Shown here piece by piece: positions 47,661-57,844 of a stretch of 64,000 nt of DNA. Each line of letters starts with the position of its first letter. Position 1 is the first letter of the stretch. The stretch comes from an uncultured Ruminococcus sp. (lineage in GTDB: Bacteria; Bacillota; Clostridia; Oscillospirales; Ruminococcaceae), in the NCBI RefSeq assembly GCF_946415235.1, contig NZ_CAMKRR010000004.1, positions 48,781-112,780 of the forward strand, written 5' to 3'. The position numbers were made by a program, and so were the translations under genes. Under the pieces are notes generated by a model. It was not told the DNA's origin, searched no databases, and was given only the letters and a program-made list of their open reading frames with translations.

Positions 47661-48656
47661 ATGACAGTACGCGAACAGATAGAGATAAGCGAAGCAGGTA
47701 TTCTTAACAAATTCGCCTGCGCCAGCGTTGATACGCAGAAAACAGAGCGCCAGCGCTATGAGGACAAGTGCCCTTACAGGACAGAGTTCCAGCGCGACCG
47801 CGACCGCATACTCCACTGCAACTCATTCCGCAGACTGAAGCGTAAGACGCAGGTGTTCCTTTCCCCTGTGGGCGACCACTACAGGACAAGGCTAACCCAT
47901 ACCCTTGAGGTCTCGCAGATAGCAAGGACCATCGCAAGAGGTATGCGTCTGAATGAGGATCTTACCGAAGCTATAGCCCTTGGTCACGATCTCGGTCACT
48001 CCCCTTTCGGACACTGCGGCGAAAGGACTCTTGACGAGATATGCCCTCACGGCTTCAAGCACTACGAGCAGAGTCTGCGAGTCGTTGATGTCCTTGAGAA
48101 AAAAGGTCAGGGGCTCAACCTTACATACGCTGTCCGTAACGGCATACTCTGCCATACAAATATGATAGCAGACACCAGAGAAGGCAATATCGTCCGACTG
48201 GCAGATACTATCGCGTACATAAACCACGATATCGAGGACTCTATCCGCGCAGGCATACTCGATCCCAACGAGCTTCCCCGCGACTGCGTGGTAACACTCG
48301 GAAATACAAAGACAAAGAGGATAACTACTCTCATAGCCTCAGTTATAGAACACGGAGCAGTCGATATAGACTTTGCCCCCGAGATACGAAAAGCCCACGA
48401 TGACCTTAAAGCGTTCATGTTTGAAAAGGTCTACACAAATCCTACCGCAAAGCAGGAGGAGGGCAAGGCTGAAAGGCTCATACGCAAGCTTTATGCATAT
48501 TTCATCGAGAACAGCAAAAAGCTCCCCGATGAATATCGCAGTATAATGAAGGATTCAGACGCAGACAGAGCTGTCTGCGATTACATCTCGGGAATGAGCG
48601 ACGAATACGCAGTCGGTCTTTATACCGAGCTTTTCGTGCCGAAATTCTGGAAGTGA
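47661..48656 (+). CDS. dgt: Deoxyguanosinetriphosphate triphosphohydrolase-like protein
   Basis: HD motif TRLTHTLEVSQIARTIARGMRLNEDLTEAIALGHDLGHSPFGHCGE. Confidence 0.93.
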   Translation: MTVREQIEISEAGILNKFACASVDTQKTERQRYEDKCPYRTEFQRDRDRILHCNSFRRLKRKTQVFLSPVGDHYRTRLTHTLEVSQIARTIARGMRLNEDLTEAIALGHDLGHSPFGHCGERTLDEICPHGFKHYEQSLRVVDVLEKKGQGLNLTYAVRNGILCHTNMIADTREGNIVRLADTIAYINHDIEDSIRAGILDPNELPRDCVVTLGNTKTKRITTLIASVIEHGAVDIDFAPEIRKAHDDLKAFMFEKVYTNPTAKQEEGKAERLIRKLYAYFIENSKKLPDEYRSIMKDSDADRAVCDYISGMSDEYAVGLYTELFVPKFWK

Positions 48657-48665
48657 GGAGATAAA

Positions 48666-50402
48666 ATGCCTCAGAATGACGAATTTCTCTATAATCTTCG
48701 CAATGCCAACCCTATAGAGACAGTCATGGGCGGCTATGTGAACCTCATACGGCGAGGGCGAAATTATGTATGCTCCTGTCCTTTCCACTCGGAAAAGACG
48801 CCATCCTGCACCATTTTTACCGATACTCAGAGCTTTTACTGCTTTGGCTGCGGTGCAGGCGGAGATGTGATAACCTTTGTCATGAAGGCTGAAAACCTTG
48901 ATTTTTCAGAAGCTGTAAAGCTTCTTGCACAGCGCTCGGGTATGGAAGTTCCCGAGTACGGCAATAAGGACAGCGGATACGCAAAGCGCAAAACGCGCAT
49001 ATACGAAATGAACCGCATCGCCGCAAATCACTTCTATACAAACCTTTTCAAAGGTCCCGACAAAACAGGACTTCAATACTTTGCAAACAGAAAGCTGACA
49101 CCGCAGACTATAAAAAAGTACGGCCTCGGGTATGCTCCCGATTCATGGAGCGATCTGACAGACCTGCTGCGCTCAAAGGGCTATACCGACGAGGAGATAG
49201 CCGATGCATGGCTGGGAGGTCAGAAAAACGGACGCACCTTTGATATGTTCAGAAAAAGGGTGATGTTCCCGATAATAGATCTGCGCGGCAATATAATCGG
49301 CTTCGGCGGACGAGTTCTTGACGACTCACAGCCGAAATACCTCAACACAGGAAAAACTCCCGTATTTGACAAGGGCTCCAACCTGTTCTCAATGAACTTC
49401 GCAAAGAATTCAAATGCCAAAAGGCTGATACTCTGCGAGGGATATATGGACGTTATCGCCGTAAATCAGGCGGGCTTCGAGAATGTGGTCGCCACCCTCG
49501 GAACTGCCATAACTCCCGATCAGGCAAGGCTCATAAGCCATTATGCCGAGGAAGTTGTAGTTGCCTATGACAGCGACGGCGCAGGACAAAAGGCTACACA
49601 GAAAGCTATCAATCACTTTGCGGACGTGGGACTCCGCACAAAGATACTTCATATGGAAGGCGCGAAGGACCCCGATGAGTATATCAAAAAGTTCGGACGC
49701 GACCGCTTCCGTATGCTTATAGACGACTCAAACGATGCAAATGATTTCATGCTGGACAAGTGCGAGGACGGTCTTGACCTGTCCACGGAGATAGGCCGTG
49801 TAGAGCTGCTGAAACGCACCTCAAAGGTACTTGCGGGAATAGAATCGCCGCTGGAGCGTGAGGTCTACATATCCCGCACGTCAAAGAAGTGCGATATCCC
49901 CGTGCAGGTACTTAAAACACATATCGACAGTATGCTCGAAAAGAACAGCCGAAGCGCTAAAAAGAACGAATGGCGCACCATAAAGGCCAAAACTGCCTAC
50001 ATACGCGACGATATCAACCCCGATGCAGTTTCCAACAAAAAGGAAGCCCGCGCCGAGGAGACCATAATCAGCTATCTGCTCAAACGTCCCCAGGAATATG
50101 AAGAAATAGAAAGGATAGCTCCTCCCGAATGCTTTGTGACCGCTTTCAATAAAAAAGTCTACAAGGCACTTCTGGAAAGAACGAAAAATTCCGAGAAATT
50201 TTCGATTTCCCTGCTCTCCGATGAATTTTCCACGGAAGAAACGGGAAGAATAAGCGGAATAGCCGCAAAAAAACGCGAAGTCGCCGTTACTCTCGACGTA
50301 GTGGCAGACTGCGCGGAGGTACTGAAAAAAAGTACGCCAAGATCGGACGGAGAACTCAGCGATGATGAGCTTCTGGAGCTCTTCCGTTCCAAAAACAAAT
50401 AG
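48666..50402 (+). CDS. dnaG: DNA primase
   Basis: Zn motif [34 protein letters not shown]; Toprim [13 protein letters not shown]. Confidence 0.96.
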   Translation: MPQNDEFLYNLRNANPIETVMGGYVNLIRRGRNYVCSCPFHSEKTPSCTIFTDTQSFYCFGCGAGGDVITFVMKAENLDFSEAVKLLAQRSGMEVPEYGNKDSGYAKRKTRIYEMNRIAANHFYTNLFKGPDKTGLQYFANRKLTPQTIKKYGLGYAPDSWSDLTDLLRSKGYTDEEIADAWLGGQKNGRTFDMFRKRVMFPIIDLRGNIIGFGGRVLDDSQPKYLNTGKTPVFDKGSNLFSMNFAKNSNAKRLILCEGYMDVIAVNQAGFENVVATLGTAITPDQARLISHYAEEVVVAYDSDGAGQKATQKAINHFADVGLRTKILHMEGAKDPDEYIKKFGRDRFRMLIDDSNDANDFMLDKCEDGLDLSTEIGRVELLKRTSKVLAGIESPLEREVYISRTSKKCDIPVQVLKTHIDSMLEKNSRSAKKNEWRTIKAKTAYIRDDINPDAVSNKKEARAEETIISYLLKRPQEYEEIERIAPPECFVTAFNKKVYKALLERTKNSEKFSISLLSDEFSTEETGRISGIAAKKREVAVTLDVVADCAEVLKKSTPRSDGELSDDELLELFRSKNK

Positions 50403-50415
50403 GAGGATAAATAAA

Positions 50416-51495
50416 ATGGAAAAGAAAAATACCATCGAAGCCCTGATGGAACAGGGAAAGGCCAACGGCAGGCTCACCACAAAGGAGATCACCGACGCGC
50501 TGGAGGAGCTTGATTTCAACGTTGATCAGATCGACACCTTCTATGAAAACTGCGAAAACCTCAATATCGAGATCGTTGAGGATATGAACCTCGACGCAGA
50601 CCTGAAAATAGGCCTTGACTCAAACCTTACCGACGACCTTGAAATGGCTCTTTCAACAGAGGGCATCGCTATCGACGACCCTGTAAAGATATACCTCAAG
50701 GAGATAGGACGAGTTCCTCTTCTTACCACAGAGGAAGAGATAGAGCTTGCACAGAGAATGGCAAAGGGCGATCCGTATGCTAAAAAGAGACTTTCCGAAG
50801 CCAATCTCCGTCTTGTTGTTTCGATCGCAAAAAAATACGTAGGAAGAGGTATGCAGTTCCTTGACCTTATCCAGGAAGGCAACCTCGGTCTCATAAAGGC
50901 TGTTGAAAAGTTCGATTATACCAAGGGCTTCAAGTTCTCCACATACGCAACATGGTGGATAAGACAGGCTATAACCCGTGCTATCGCAGATCAGGCAAGA
51001 ACTATCCGTATACCTGTCCATATGGTGGAGACAATCACAAAGGTCAAGAAGGTATCGAGCCAGCTTCTCCACGAGAACGGTCATGACCCGAGCCCCGAGG
51101 AGATCGCAGAAAAACTCAATATGCCCGTTGACAAGGTACGTGAGATAATGCGTGTGGCTCAGGATCCTGTATCCCTTGAAACTCCTATCGGTGAAGAGGA
51201 GGACAGCCACCTCGGTGACTTTATCCCCGATGATGATGCTCCCGCACCTGCCGAAGCAGCTTCACATACTCTTCTTAAGGAGCAGCTCAACGAAGTACTT
51301 TCAACCCTTACAGACCGTGAAGCAAAGGTCCTGAAGCTCCGTTTCGGCCTTGAGGACGGAAAGTCACGCACTCTCGAAGAGGTCGGTCAGCGCTTCGACG
51401 TTACACGTGAGCGTATCCGCCAGATAGAGGCAAAAGCACTCAGAAAGCTCCGCCACCCCAGCAGAAGCAAAAAGGTCAAGGACTTCCTTGACTGA
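50416..51495 (+). CDS. rpoD: RNA polymerase primary sigma factor
   Basis: [92 protein letters not shown]. Confidence 0.97.
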   Translation: MEKKNTIEALMEQGKANGRLTTKEITDALEELDFNVDQIDTFYENCENLNIEIVEDMNLDADLKIGLDSNLTDDLEMALSTEGIAIDDPVKIYLKEIGRVPLLTTEEEIELAQRMAKGDPYAKKRLSEANLRLVVSIAKKYVGRGMQFLDLIQEGNLGLIKAVEKFDYTKGFKFSTYATWWIRQAITRAIADQARTIRIPVHMVETITKVKKVSSQLLHENGHDPSPEEIAEKLNMPVDKVREIMRVAQDPVSLETPIGEEEDSHLGDFIPDDDAPAPAEAASHTLLKEQLNEVLSTLTDREAKVLKLRFGLEDGKSRTLEEVGQRFDVTRERIRQIEAKALRKLRHPSRSKKVKDFLD

Positions 51496-51516
51496 TACCT
51501 ACATAAGTATTTCCCG

Positions 51517-51546
51517 AAGCCGCCGTTTTTGGCGGCTTTTTTATTG
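51517..51546 (+). terminator. Intrinsic terminator after rpoD
   Basis: aagccgccgtttttggcggcttttttatt. Confidence 0.8.
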
Positions 51547-51572
51547 ACATTCACGCCCTTATGTAGTATAAT
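51544..51572 (+). promoter_or_regulatory. Consensus sigma-A promoter of the EAL/solenoid gene
   Basis: TTGACA-TTCACGCCCTTATGTAG(17)-TATAAT, overlapping the rpoD terminator tail. Confidence 0.85.
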
Positions 51573-51596
51573 AAAATTGTATAAATGCACGTTATT

Positions 51597-51665
51597 ACGG
51601 TCTCCTGCTGACCGTTAAACGCAGGTACGAAACGGAGCCGCTTTCCTCTGTTCAGAGCAGCTCCC
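51597..51665 (+). promoter_or_regulatory. Structured 5' leader with potential H-type pseudoknot
   Basis: ACGGTC(51597-51602)/GACCGT(51610-51615); loop CCTGC(51604-51608)/GCAGG(51621-51625); then GGAGC...CTCTG-TT-CAGAG...GCTCC. Confidence 0.45.
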
Positions 51666-51682
51666 TCGGTATAAGGAGAATT

Positions 51683-54421
51683 ATGGGTATATTTGATTTC
51701 AGCAAAACTCCTCCCGCGCTAAGTCATGACTGGCAAGTATTTCAGCAGTTTGTCGGCAATATAGGAGCGTTTACCTATATCGCAAAGGAAAAAACCGCTT
51801 ATCTTGATGCTGTCGCCTGCCACATTCTCGGCTGCCCGAGCGAAAAGATCAACGAATTTGAGTTTTTCGACCTTCTTGAAAAGATATCGAAAAACCCTGT
51901 AGAGGGACAGAAGCATATCTACAAATTCACGGACGGGAATACCTCACGCTTCGTGAAAATGAACGTATACGAGAGCAGCGACGTGTGGCTCGGATTTATA
52001 CAGGACTTTACACGCCAGATCTCGGATATCAGCGACCGTCAGGCGTATGTGGAGTATGATCCTGTCACCCGTCTGCCGTCCTTCCCTTCATTTTCACAGA
52101 AGATAAAAAAGATACTTCCCGACGTTCAGCAAGCCTGCCTTGCCACTATTTTCATCAACGGCATAGACAAGCTCGGCTCGTATCTTACTGTGGACAATAC
52201 CAACAGCTGTATCACATCCGTTGCGGAAGCTCTGAAAAGTTTTGAGAGCGACACTATCATAATCGGCTCAAAGTCAAATTATGAGATATGCGTATTCTTC
52301 TGCGACTGCGACAAGATGAGCATATACAATATCCTCAACAGCATGGGCGAGGCTGTGCAGAACTGCACTCTTACCGATGACTTCGGAGAGATAATAGATA
52401 TTTCCGACAAGAGCCGCATAAGCCTGTCCATAGGCTGCGCGTCCTATCCCGAGGAAGCCTCGGACTTCAATATGCTGGTGAACTACTCAGAATTCGCTCT
52501 CTTTGAAGCAAGAACGGACAAGCGCTCGGTGATAAACTGGTACTCCGAGGAGAACTACATACGCGAAAAGGACTCATACCGCAATGCTCAGACCTTCTCC
52601 CGCATAGTTCAGGAAAATCTCCTCACCTATCATCTCCAGCCTATAGTTGAGACACAGACTGGCGAGATAGTCGGTTACGAAGCCCTTATGCGTACTATAG
52701 GGGACATAAAAATGGCTCCTACACAGATACTGAAAATAGGCGCTGCTCAGAACGATCTTTACTCTATCGAGAAGCTCACTTTCTTCAACACCCTGAAGCT
52801 TCTCAGCGATAACCAGCAGATATTCGACAAGCGCAAGCTCTTTATCAACTGCCTGCCAAGCCATCTTCTCACCGATGAGGACTTCAACGAGCTCTACCTC
52901 ACATACGGAGAGCTCCTCGAAAAGACCGTAATCGAGATCGTGGAGGAATCGGCTGCTTCGGATCAGAATATAGAAACACTGAAAAAGCGCTGCGGATTTG
53001 CTCATGCAACTCTCGCTATCGACGACTACGGCGCAGGCTACTCAAATACATCGAACCTGCTGCACTATTCCCCCGATTTCATAAAGATAGACCGATCGCT
53101 CATCAGCGATATCCACAACGACCTCAAAAAGCAGCAGCTCGTTACGTCTATCATCGAGTTCTGCCACGAAAATCAGCTGCAATCCCTTGCTGAGGGAGTT
53201 GAGACCGTGCAGGAGCTCAAGACCGTAATAAGACTGGGAGTGGACCTCGTTCAGGGCTATTATACCTCAAAGCCCAAGCCACTTTTCCTGAACAGTATAT
53301 CATCCGATATCAAGGACGAGATAATCAAGACAAATCTTGAGACACGCCCCGACGGTGTAAAGAAGATATACGCAGCTCAGAACGATACAGAGCTTGATCT
53401 TCTCAAGCTCGCACTTGAAAAATACACCGATATCCATGTTTATCAGAGTAAACTCACTATCGTGGGCGATCCTGATAAACAGGTCAAAATGAATATTGCC
53501 ATCATGGATAACCACAGCTGTGAGCTGACGCTTAAAAATGTAAATATGATAAGCGGAAACAGCAAGCCTACTATCACAGTCGGCGAATATGCCCGTCTTG
53601 TGCTTAACGTTGTCAAGAACAACAAGCTCAGCTATTCGGGTATCTATGTGCCTATGGGCTCGCAGTTCGAGCTGGGCGGCAAGGGCAACCTCACTATAGA
53701 CTGCTACGCATCTGAGGGCATCGGTATCGGAAACGACTACGATCACGGCTACGGAGATATCACTATCGACTTCGGCGGCACTCTCGAGATCATATCCAAC
53801 AGCGTTGAAGCCCTTTGTATCGGCGGCGGTCAGAACGACGACGGCTCGGATATAAACCTCCGCTCGGGCAAGATAAAGATATATATGTACTCACATAACG
53901 GTCTTGCTATCGGCAGCTTCAACGGCGACGCAAATATCGACATCGGTGAGAACTGCTCGCTTGATATCACCATATCGGGTATCAAGGTAACAGGTATCGG
54001 AAGCTGCAAGGGCATTTCCACTATAAGCTCAGACGCTGATATAGTTATGTCCTGTACGGGCGCCCAGGCTGTGGGTATCGGCGTTCTTGAGGACGGCGAG
54101 GGCAGCATCTACATAAAACAGGGCAAGATAAGCATGAAGATGCGCTGCGCCAAGCACTCCTGCATAGGCGCTATGAAGGGCAATATCAATACCAAGATAA
54201 AGAATGCCTTCATCAGTATAGACTCCGAGGGCGACGAGGTAACAGGTATCGGCGACGCTCTTGGCACAGGAAACGTCACTATCATCGACTCGGAAGTATC
54301 CATGACCGTTAATGCGGGTAATCCCAAGGATATAGGTACAGCTACAGGCGATGTGCAGATACAGAACTCAAACGTCACTTCGCTTGTCAACAATAAGCGT
54401 ACTACCTACGCTAATAATTAA
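51683..54421 (+). CDS. PAS-like / degenerate GGDEF / EAL protein with C-terminal beta-solenoid-like GIG repeats
   Basis: EAL residues present (GYEALMRT, FINCLPSHLL, IEIVEE, AIDDYGAGYSN, FIKIDRSL, LAEGVET, QGYYTSKP). C-terminal ~330 aa has recurrent GIGIG, LCIGG, LAIGS, TGIGS, VGIGV, SCIGA, TGIGD. Confidence 0.85.
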   Translation: MGIFDFSKTPPALSHDWQVFQQFVGNIGAFTYIAKEKTAYLDAVACHILGCPSEKINEFEFFDLLEKISKNPVEGQKHIYKFTDGNTSRFVKMNVYESSDVWLGFIQDFTRQISDISDRQAYVEYDPVTRLPSFPSFSQKIKKILPDVQQACLATIFINGIDKLGSYLTVDNTNSCITSVAEALKSFESDTIIIGSKSNYEICVFFCDCDKMSIYNILNSMGEAVQNCTLTDDFGEIIDISDKSRISLSIGCASYPEEASDFNMLVNYSEFALFEARTDKRSVINWYSEENYIREKDSYRNAQTFSRIVQENLLTYHLQPIVETQTGEIVGYEALMRTIGDIKMAPTQILKIGAAQNDLYSIEKLTFFNTLKLLSDNQQIFDKRKLFINCLPSHLLTDEDFNELYLTYGELLEKTVIEIVEESAASDQNIETLKKRCGFAHATLAIDDYGAGYSNTSNLLHYSPDFIKIDRSLISDIHNDLKKQQLVTSIIEFCHENQLQSLAEGVETVQELKTVIRLGVDLVQGYYTSKPKPLFLNSISSDIKDEIIKTNLETRPDGVKKIYAAQNDTELDLLKLALEKYTDIHVYQSKLTIVGDPDKQVKMNIAIMDNHSCELTLKNVNMISGNSKPTITVGEYARLVLNVVKNNKLSYSGIYVPMGSQFELGGKGNLTIDCYASEGIGIGNDYDHGYGDITIDFGGTLEIISNSVEALCIGGGQNDDGSDINLRSGKIKIYMYSHNGLAIGSFNGDANIDIGENCSLDITISGIKVTGIGSCKGISTISSDADIVMSCTGAQAVGIGVLEDGEGSIYIKQGKISMKMRCAKHSCIGAMKGNINTKIKNAFISIDSEGDEVTGIGDALGTGNVTIIDSEVSMTVNAGNPKDIGTATGDVQIQNSNVTSLVNNKRTTYANN

Positions 54422-54473
54422 TATGTCATTTCAGGTCTGCCATAACGGCTGACCGAATATAAAATAAGTTAAT

Positions 54474-54503
54474 TCTCCCCGCCTCAAACGGCGGGGAAAC
54501 ATA
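54474..54503 (+). terminator. Hairpin downstream of the EAL/solenoid gene
   Basis: ctccccgcctcaaacggcggggaaa. Confidence 0.5.
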
Positions 54504-54524
54504 TGAGAAAGGTAAGAAATAAAT

Positions 54525-55619
54525 ATGAAGCTTGGCATGGTTGGTCTGCCCAATGTGGGCAAAAGCACTCTTTTCAACGCACTTACGAACGCAGGTGCCG
54601 AATCCGCAAACTACCCCTTCTGCACTATCGAGAAAAACGTGGGTATCGTCTCAGTTCCCGATGAAAGACTCGATAAGCTTGCAGAAATGTACGAACCCGA
54701 TAAGTTCACTCCCGCAACTCTCGAATTCGTGGACATCGCAGGTCTCGTAAAGGGAGCCTCCAAGGGCGAGGGCCTCGGAAACAAGTTCCTTGCGGATATC
54801 CGCGAGGTTGACGCTATCGTTCACGTTGTAAGATGCTTTGAGGACCCCAATATCATCCACGTTGACGGAAGCATCAATCCTCTCCGCGACATCGAAACTA
54901 TCAATCTTGAGCTTATATTCTCGGATATAGAAATGGTTGAAAGACGTATCGACCGCGCTAAAAAGGCTGCAAAGGGCGATAAGAAGTACCTTGCTGAGGC
55001 AGAGTTCCTTGAAAGATTAAAGGCTCACCTTGAAAACGGCAAGTCCGCAAGAGGTTTCGACTTCACTGACGAGGAGCGCGAGCTCATAAAGTCAACTCCC
55101 CTGCTCTCTGCAAAGCCTGTTATCTATGCGGCTAACCTCAGCGAGGAGGACTTCACCAATAATATCGACACAAACGAGAACTACAAGGCTGTATGCAAGC
55201 TTGCAGAGGAAGAGCACTCCGCTGTACTTCCTATCTGCGCTCAGATAGAAGCCGAGATATCGGATATGGGCGAGGAGGACAAGGCTATGTTCCTCAGTGA
55301 GCTGGGTCTTGAGGTTTCAGGTCTCAACCGTATCATCAAGGAGGGCTATTCTCTCCTGGGACTTATCTCCTACCTCACCGCAGGCAAGCAGGAGGTACGC
55401 GCGTGGACTATCACTAAGGGCACCAAGGCTCCTCAGGCGGCAGGCAAGATACACACCGACTTCGAGAAGGGCTTTATCCGCGCGGAGGTCATCTCCTACG
55501 ACGACCTTATGGCTTGCGGAAGCATGGCTGCCGCCAAGGAAAAGGGACTTGTCCGCCTTGAGGGTAAGGAATACGTTATGCAGGACGGAGATATAGTTCT
55601 GTTCCGTTTCAATGTGTGA
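54525..55619 (+). CDS. ychF: Redox-regulated GTPase/ATPase YchF
   Basis: MKLGMVGLPNVGKSTLFNALTNAGAESANYPFCTIEKNVG; TGS-like C-terminus. Confidence 0.97.
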   Translation: MKLGMVGLPNVGKSTLFNALTNAGAESANYPFCTIEKNVGIVSVPDERLDKLAEMYEPDKFTPATLEFVDIAGLVKGASKGEGLGNKFLADIREVDAIVHVVRCFEDPNIIHVDGSINPLRDIETINLELIFSDIEMVERRIDRAKKAAKGDKKYLAEAEFLERLKAHLENGKSARGFDFTDEERELIKSTPLLSAKPVIYAANLSEEDFTNNIDTNENYKAVCKLAEEEHSAVLPICAQIEAEISDMGEEDKAMFLSELGLEVSGLNRIIKEGYSLLGLISYLTAGKQEVRAWTITKGTKAPQAAGKIHTDFEKGFIRAEVISYDDLMACGSMAAAKEKGLVRLEGKEYVMQDGDIVLFRFNV

Positions 55620-55624
55620 TCTGA

Positions 55625-56203
55625 ATGAAAGTACTGCTTTTCCTTGCAAAGGGCTTTGAAACAATGGAGGCAAGCGCGTTTATCGACGTTATGGGCTGGG
55701 CAGGAGATAGCTTTCATAATGATGTCAAAGTTATCACCTGCGGTTTCAACAAAACTGTTGTAAGCACATTTGGTGTTCCCGTAACGGTAGATATCCTTCT
55801 GAAAGATGTCAATGTGAAGGATTATGATGCCCTTGCTATTCCCGGAGGTTTTGAGGAATACGGCTTCTATGAGGAAGCTTTTTCCGATAAAGTATCCGAT
55901 ATAATAAGACAGTTCAATGCTCAGAACAAAATGATAGCTTCTGTTTGTGTTGGTGCGCTCGTACTCGCTCACAGCGGTATATTAGCAGGCAGACGCGCTA
56001 CGACTTACCACCTTAACGGCGGTAAAAGACAGAAACAGCTTGCGGAATATGGCGTTGAAGTTGTCAACGAGCCTGTTGTAAAAACCGATAATATCTTAAC
56101 ATCCTATTGTCCGCAGACTGCTCCCGAAGTAGCGTTTATCCTCCTCGGTGAGCTTATCGGAAAGGATAAAATGCTCGTTGTCAAAAAAGCAATGGGATTT
56201 TAA
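55625..56203 (+). CDS. DJ-1/PfpI family protein
   Basis: VLLFLAKGFETMEASAFIDVM; IPGGFEEYGFYEE; IASVCVGALVLAHSGILAGRRATTY. Confidence 0.92.
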   Translation: MKVLLFLAKGFETMEASAFIDVMGWAGDSFHNDVKVITCGFNKTVVSTFGVPVTVDILLKDVNVKDYDALAIPGGFEEYGFYEEAFSDKVSDIIRQFNAQNKMIASVCVGALVLAHSGILAGRRATTYHLNGGKRQKQLAEYGVEVVNEPVVKTDNILTSYCPQTAPEVAFILLGELIGKDKMLVVKKAMGF

Positions 56204-56266
56204 CCACATATTACATCATCATAAACAGAATTATGGAAAAACCTTACGAAATTATTTTAATGCGTG

Positions 56267-56389
56267 TATGACGGAAATTTTGACGGCTTTGACGGTGTGA
56301 CCATATCTGATTTTGATAATGATGACAAAATTACAAGGCTGTTCGAATTTCAATCCAGGCCTGAGCATTATTTCCCATACGGTGAATAA
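56267..56389 (+). pseudogene. C-terminal remnant of an NTF2-like/SnoaL-like protein
   Basis: Frame reads YDGNFDGFDGVTISDFDNDDKITRLFEFQSRPEHYFPYGE*; in-frame TAA shortly upstream, no start or N-terminal half. Confidence 0.55.
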
Positions 56390-56492
56390 CGGGACATAGA
56401 AGACACCGCTCCCTACATCAGGTAACTTGCGGACTGCAAAAGACAGCCCCTGCATATTTCTTTGTTCTTAGTTCTATAAACCAAGGACTTAC

Positions 56493-56514
56493 GGAACGCC
56501 GAGGGCGGCGTTCC
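56493..56514. repeat. Perfect palindrome upstream of glnA
   Basis: GGAACGCCG-AGGG-CGGCGTTCC. Confidence 0.7.
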
Positions 56515-56540
56515 CTACACTAATAAATGGAGGTCTTTCA

Positions 56541-57836
56541 ATGAGCTTTTCTCCTAAAGAGATACTAAAATTCGTTGAAGAGAACGACGTAAAATTTATA
56601 AGACTTACTTTCTGCGATATGTTCGGCAATCTCAAAAACGTGGCTATAATGCCCAATGAGCTGCCGCGTGCATTTGAATACGGCATCCCCTTCGATGCTT
56701 CATGTATCGCAGAGGGCTGCTCCGATCTTCTCCTTGTACCCGATATATCAACGCTTTCGGTACTTCCGTGGAGACCAAAGTCGGGAAGAGTTGTCCGCTT
56801 CTTCTGCTCACTCAAGAACACCGACGGAAGCGACTATTACGGCGATATGCGTACAGAGCTGACAAACCATATCAATCAGCTGAGGCTCGACGGATACTCC
56901 TGCGAAATGGGCACAAAATGTGAGTTTTATCTCTTTGAGCTTGACGAGCGCGGCGAACCTACCAAGATCCCCCACGATCACGGCGGTTACCTTGATGTAG
57001 CTCCTCTTGACAAGTGCGAGAATGCAAGACGTGAGATATGCCTCTCCCTTGAGGAAATGGGCATGAGCCCAAAAAGCTCCTGTCACAAGCACGGTCCTGC
57101 ACAGAACGAGATCGAGTTCCGCGAAAGTGAGCCGATCACGGCGGCAGATAACATGGTACATTACAAGACCGTTGTTAAGTCCATTGCAGCTCAGAACGGT
57201 CTCTTCGCTTCATTCATGCCGAAGCCGCTCCCCAATGAGCACGGAAGCGCTCTGAGTATCTCCATTAGCCTCAAAAAGGGCGGAGACAATATCTTCGGCA
57301 ATGATATAAACACCATGCCCCATGAGGGTAAATGCTTCATATCGGGCGTTCTAAGCAGGATAAGAGAAATAACCGCTTTTCTCAACTGCACTACAAACTC
57401 ATATAAGCGCTTCGGTATCGGCTATGCGCCAAAATACGTTAACTGGTCTGCTGATAACTGCGCCCAGCTCATAAGAGTTCCAAAGCCTGTGGGAATCACT
57501 CCCCGTATGGAGATACGTTCCGCCGACGCCTGCTGTAACCCCTATATCACCTTCAAGCTCATACTTGCAGCAGGTATAGGCGGCATACAGAGAAACGATT
57601 CCTCCCTCTTTGAGAGCGCTATGCACAGTAATACCGCTGACTCGGTATTCCAGCCGCTTCCGTCTACTCTCGAAGAAGCAGCCGCTGCCGCAAAGGCAAG
57701 CGATTTCGTAAAACAGACCCTTTCTCCCGAAATTCTCAGCAGTATTTTCGCTCAGCTCGACAAACAGATATACGACTATGAACTCGCAAAGGACAAGGAC
57801 AAATTTGAGGAAGAGTCATATTTCAAGTTTGTGTGA
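56541..57836 (+). CDS. glnA: Type I glutamine synthetase
   Basis: VKFIRLTFCDMFGNLKNVAI; SSCHKHGPAQNEIEFRE; FGIGYAPKYVNWSADN; MEIRSADACCNPY. Confidence 0.95.
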   Translation: MSFSPKEILKFVEENDVKFIRLTFCDMFGNLKNVAIMPNELPRAFEYGIPFDASCIAEGCSDLLLVPDISTLSVLPWRPKSGRVVRFFCSLKNTDGSDYYGDMRTELTNHINQLRLDGYSCEMGTKCEFYLFELDERGEPTKIPHDHGGYLDVAPLDKCENARREICLSLEEMGMSPKSSCHKHGPAQNEIEFRESEPITAADNMVHYKTVVKSIAAQNGLFASFMPKPLPNEHGSALSISISLKKGGDNIFGNDINTMPHEGKCFISGVLSRIREITAFLNCTTNSYKRFGIGYAPKYVNWSADNCAQLIRVPKPVGITPRMEIRSADACCNPYITFKLILAAGIGGIQRNDSSLFESAMHSNTADSVFQPLPSTLEEAAAAAKASDFVKQTLSPEILSSIFAQLDKQIYDYELAKDKDKFEEESYFKFV

Positions 57837-57844
57837 GGTCATAA

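Noticed and set aside
51573-51682. c-di-GMP-I/II riboswitch for the EAL/solenoid leader
   Set aside because: The sequence does not fit the remembered consensus (for example CACGCACAGGGCAAACC / GGGACGCAAAGCC); reported only as an unclassified structured leader.
56493-56514. ANTAR antitermination target upstream of glnA
   Set aside because: The hairpin closes on a tetraloop AGGG (or hexaloop GAGGGC), not the hexaloop with A1 and G4, and I found no second partner hairpin.
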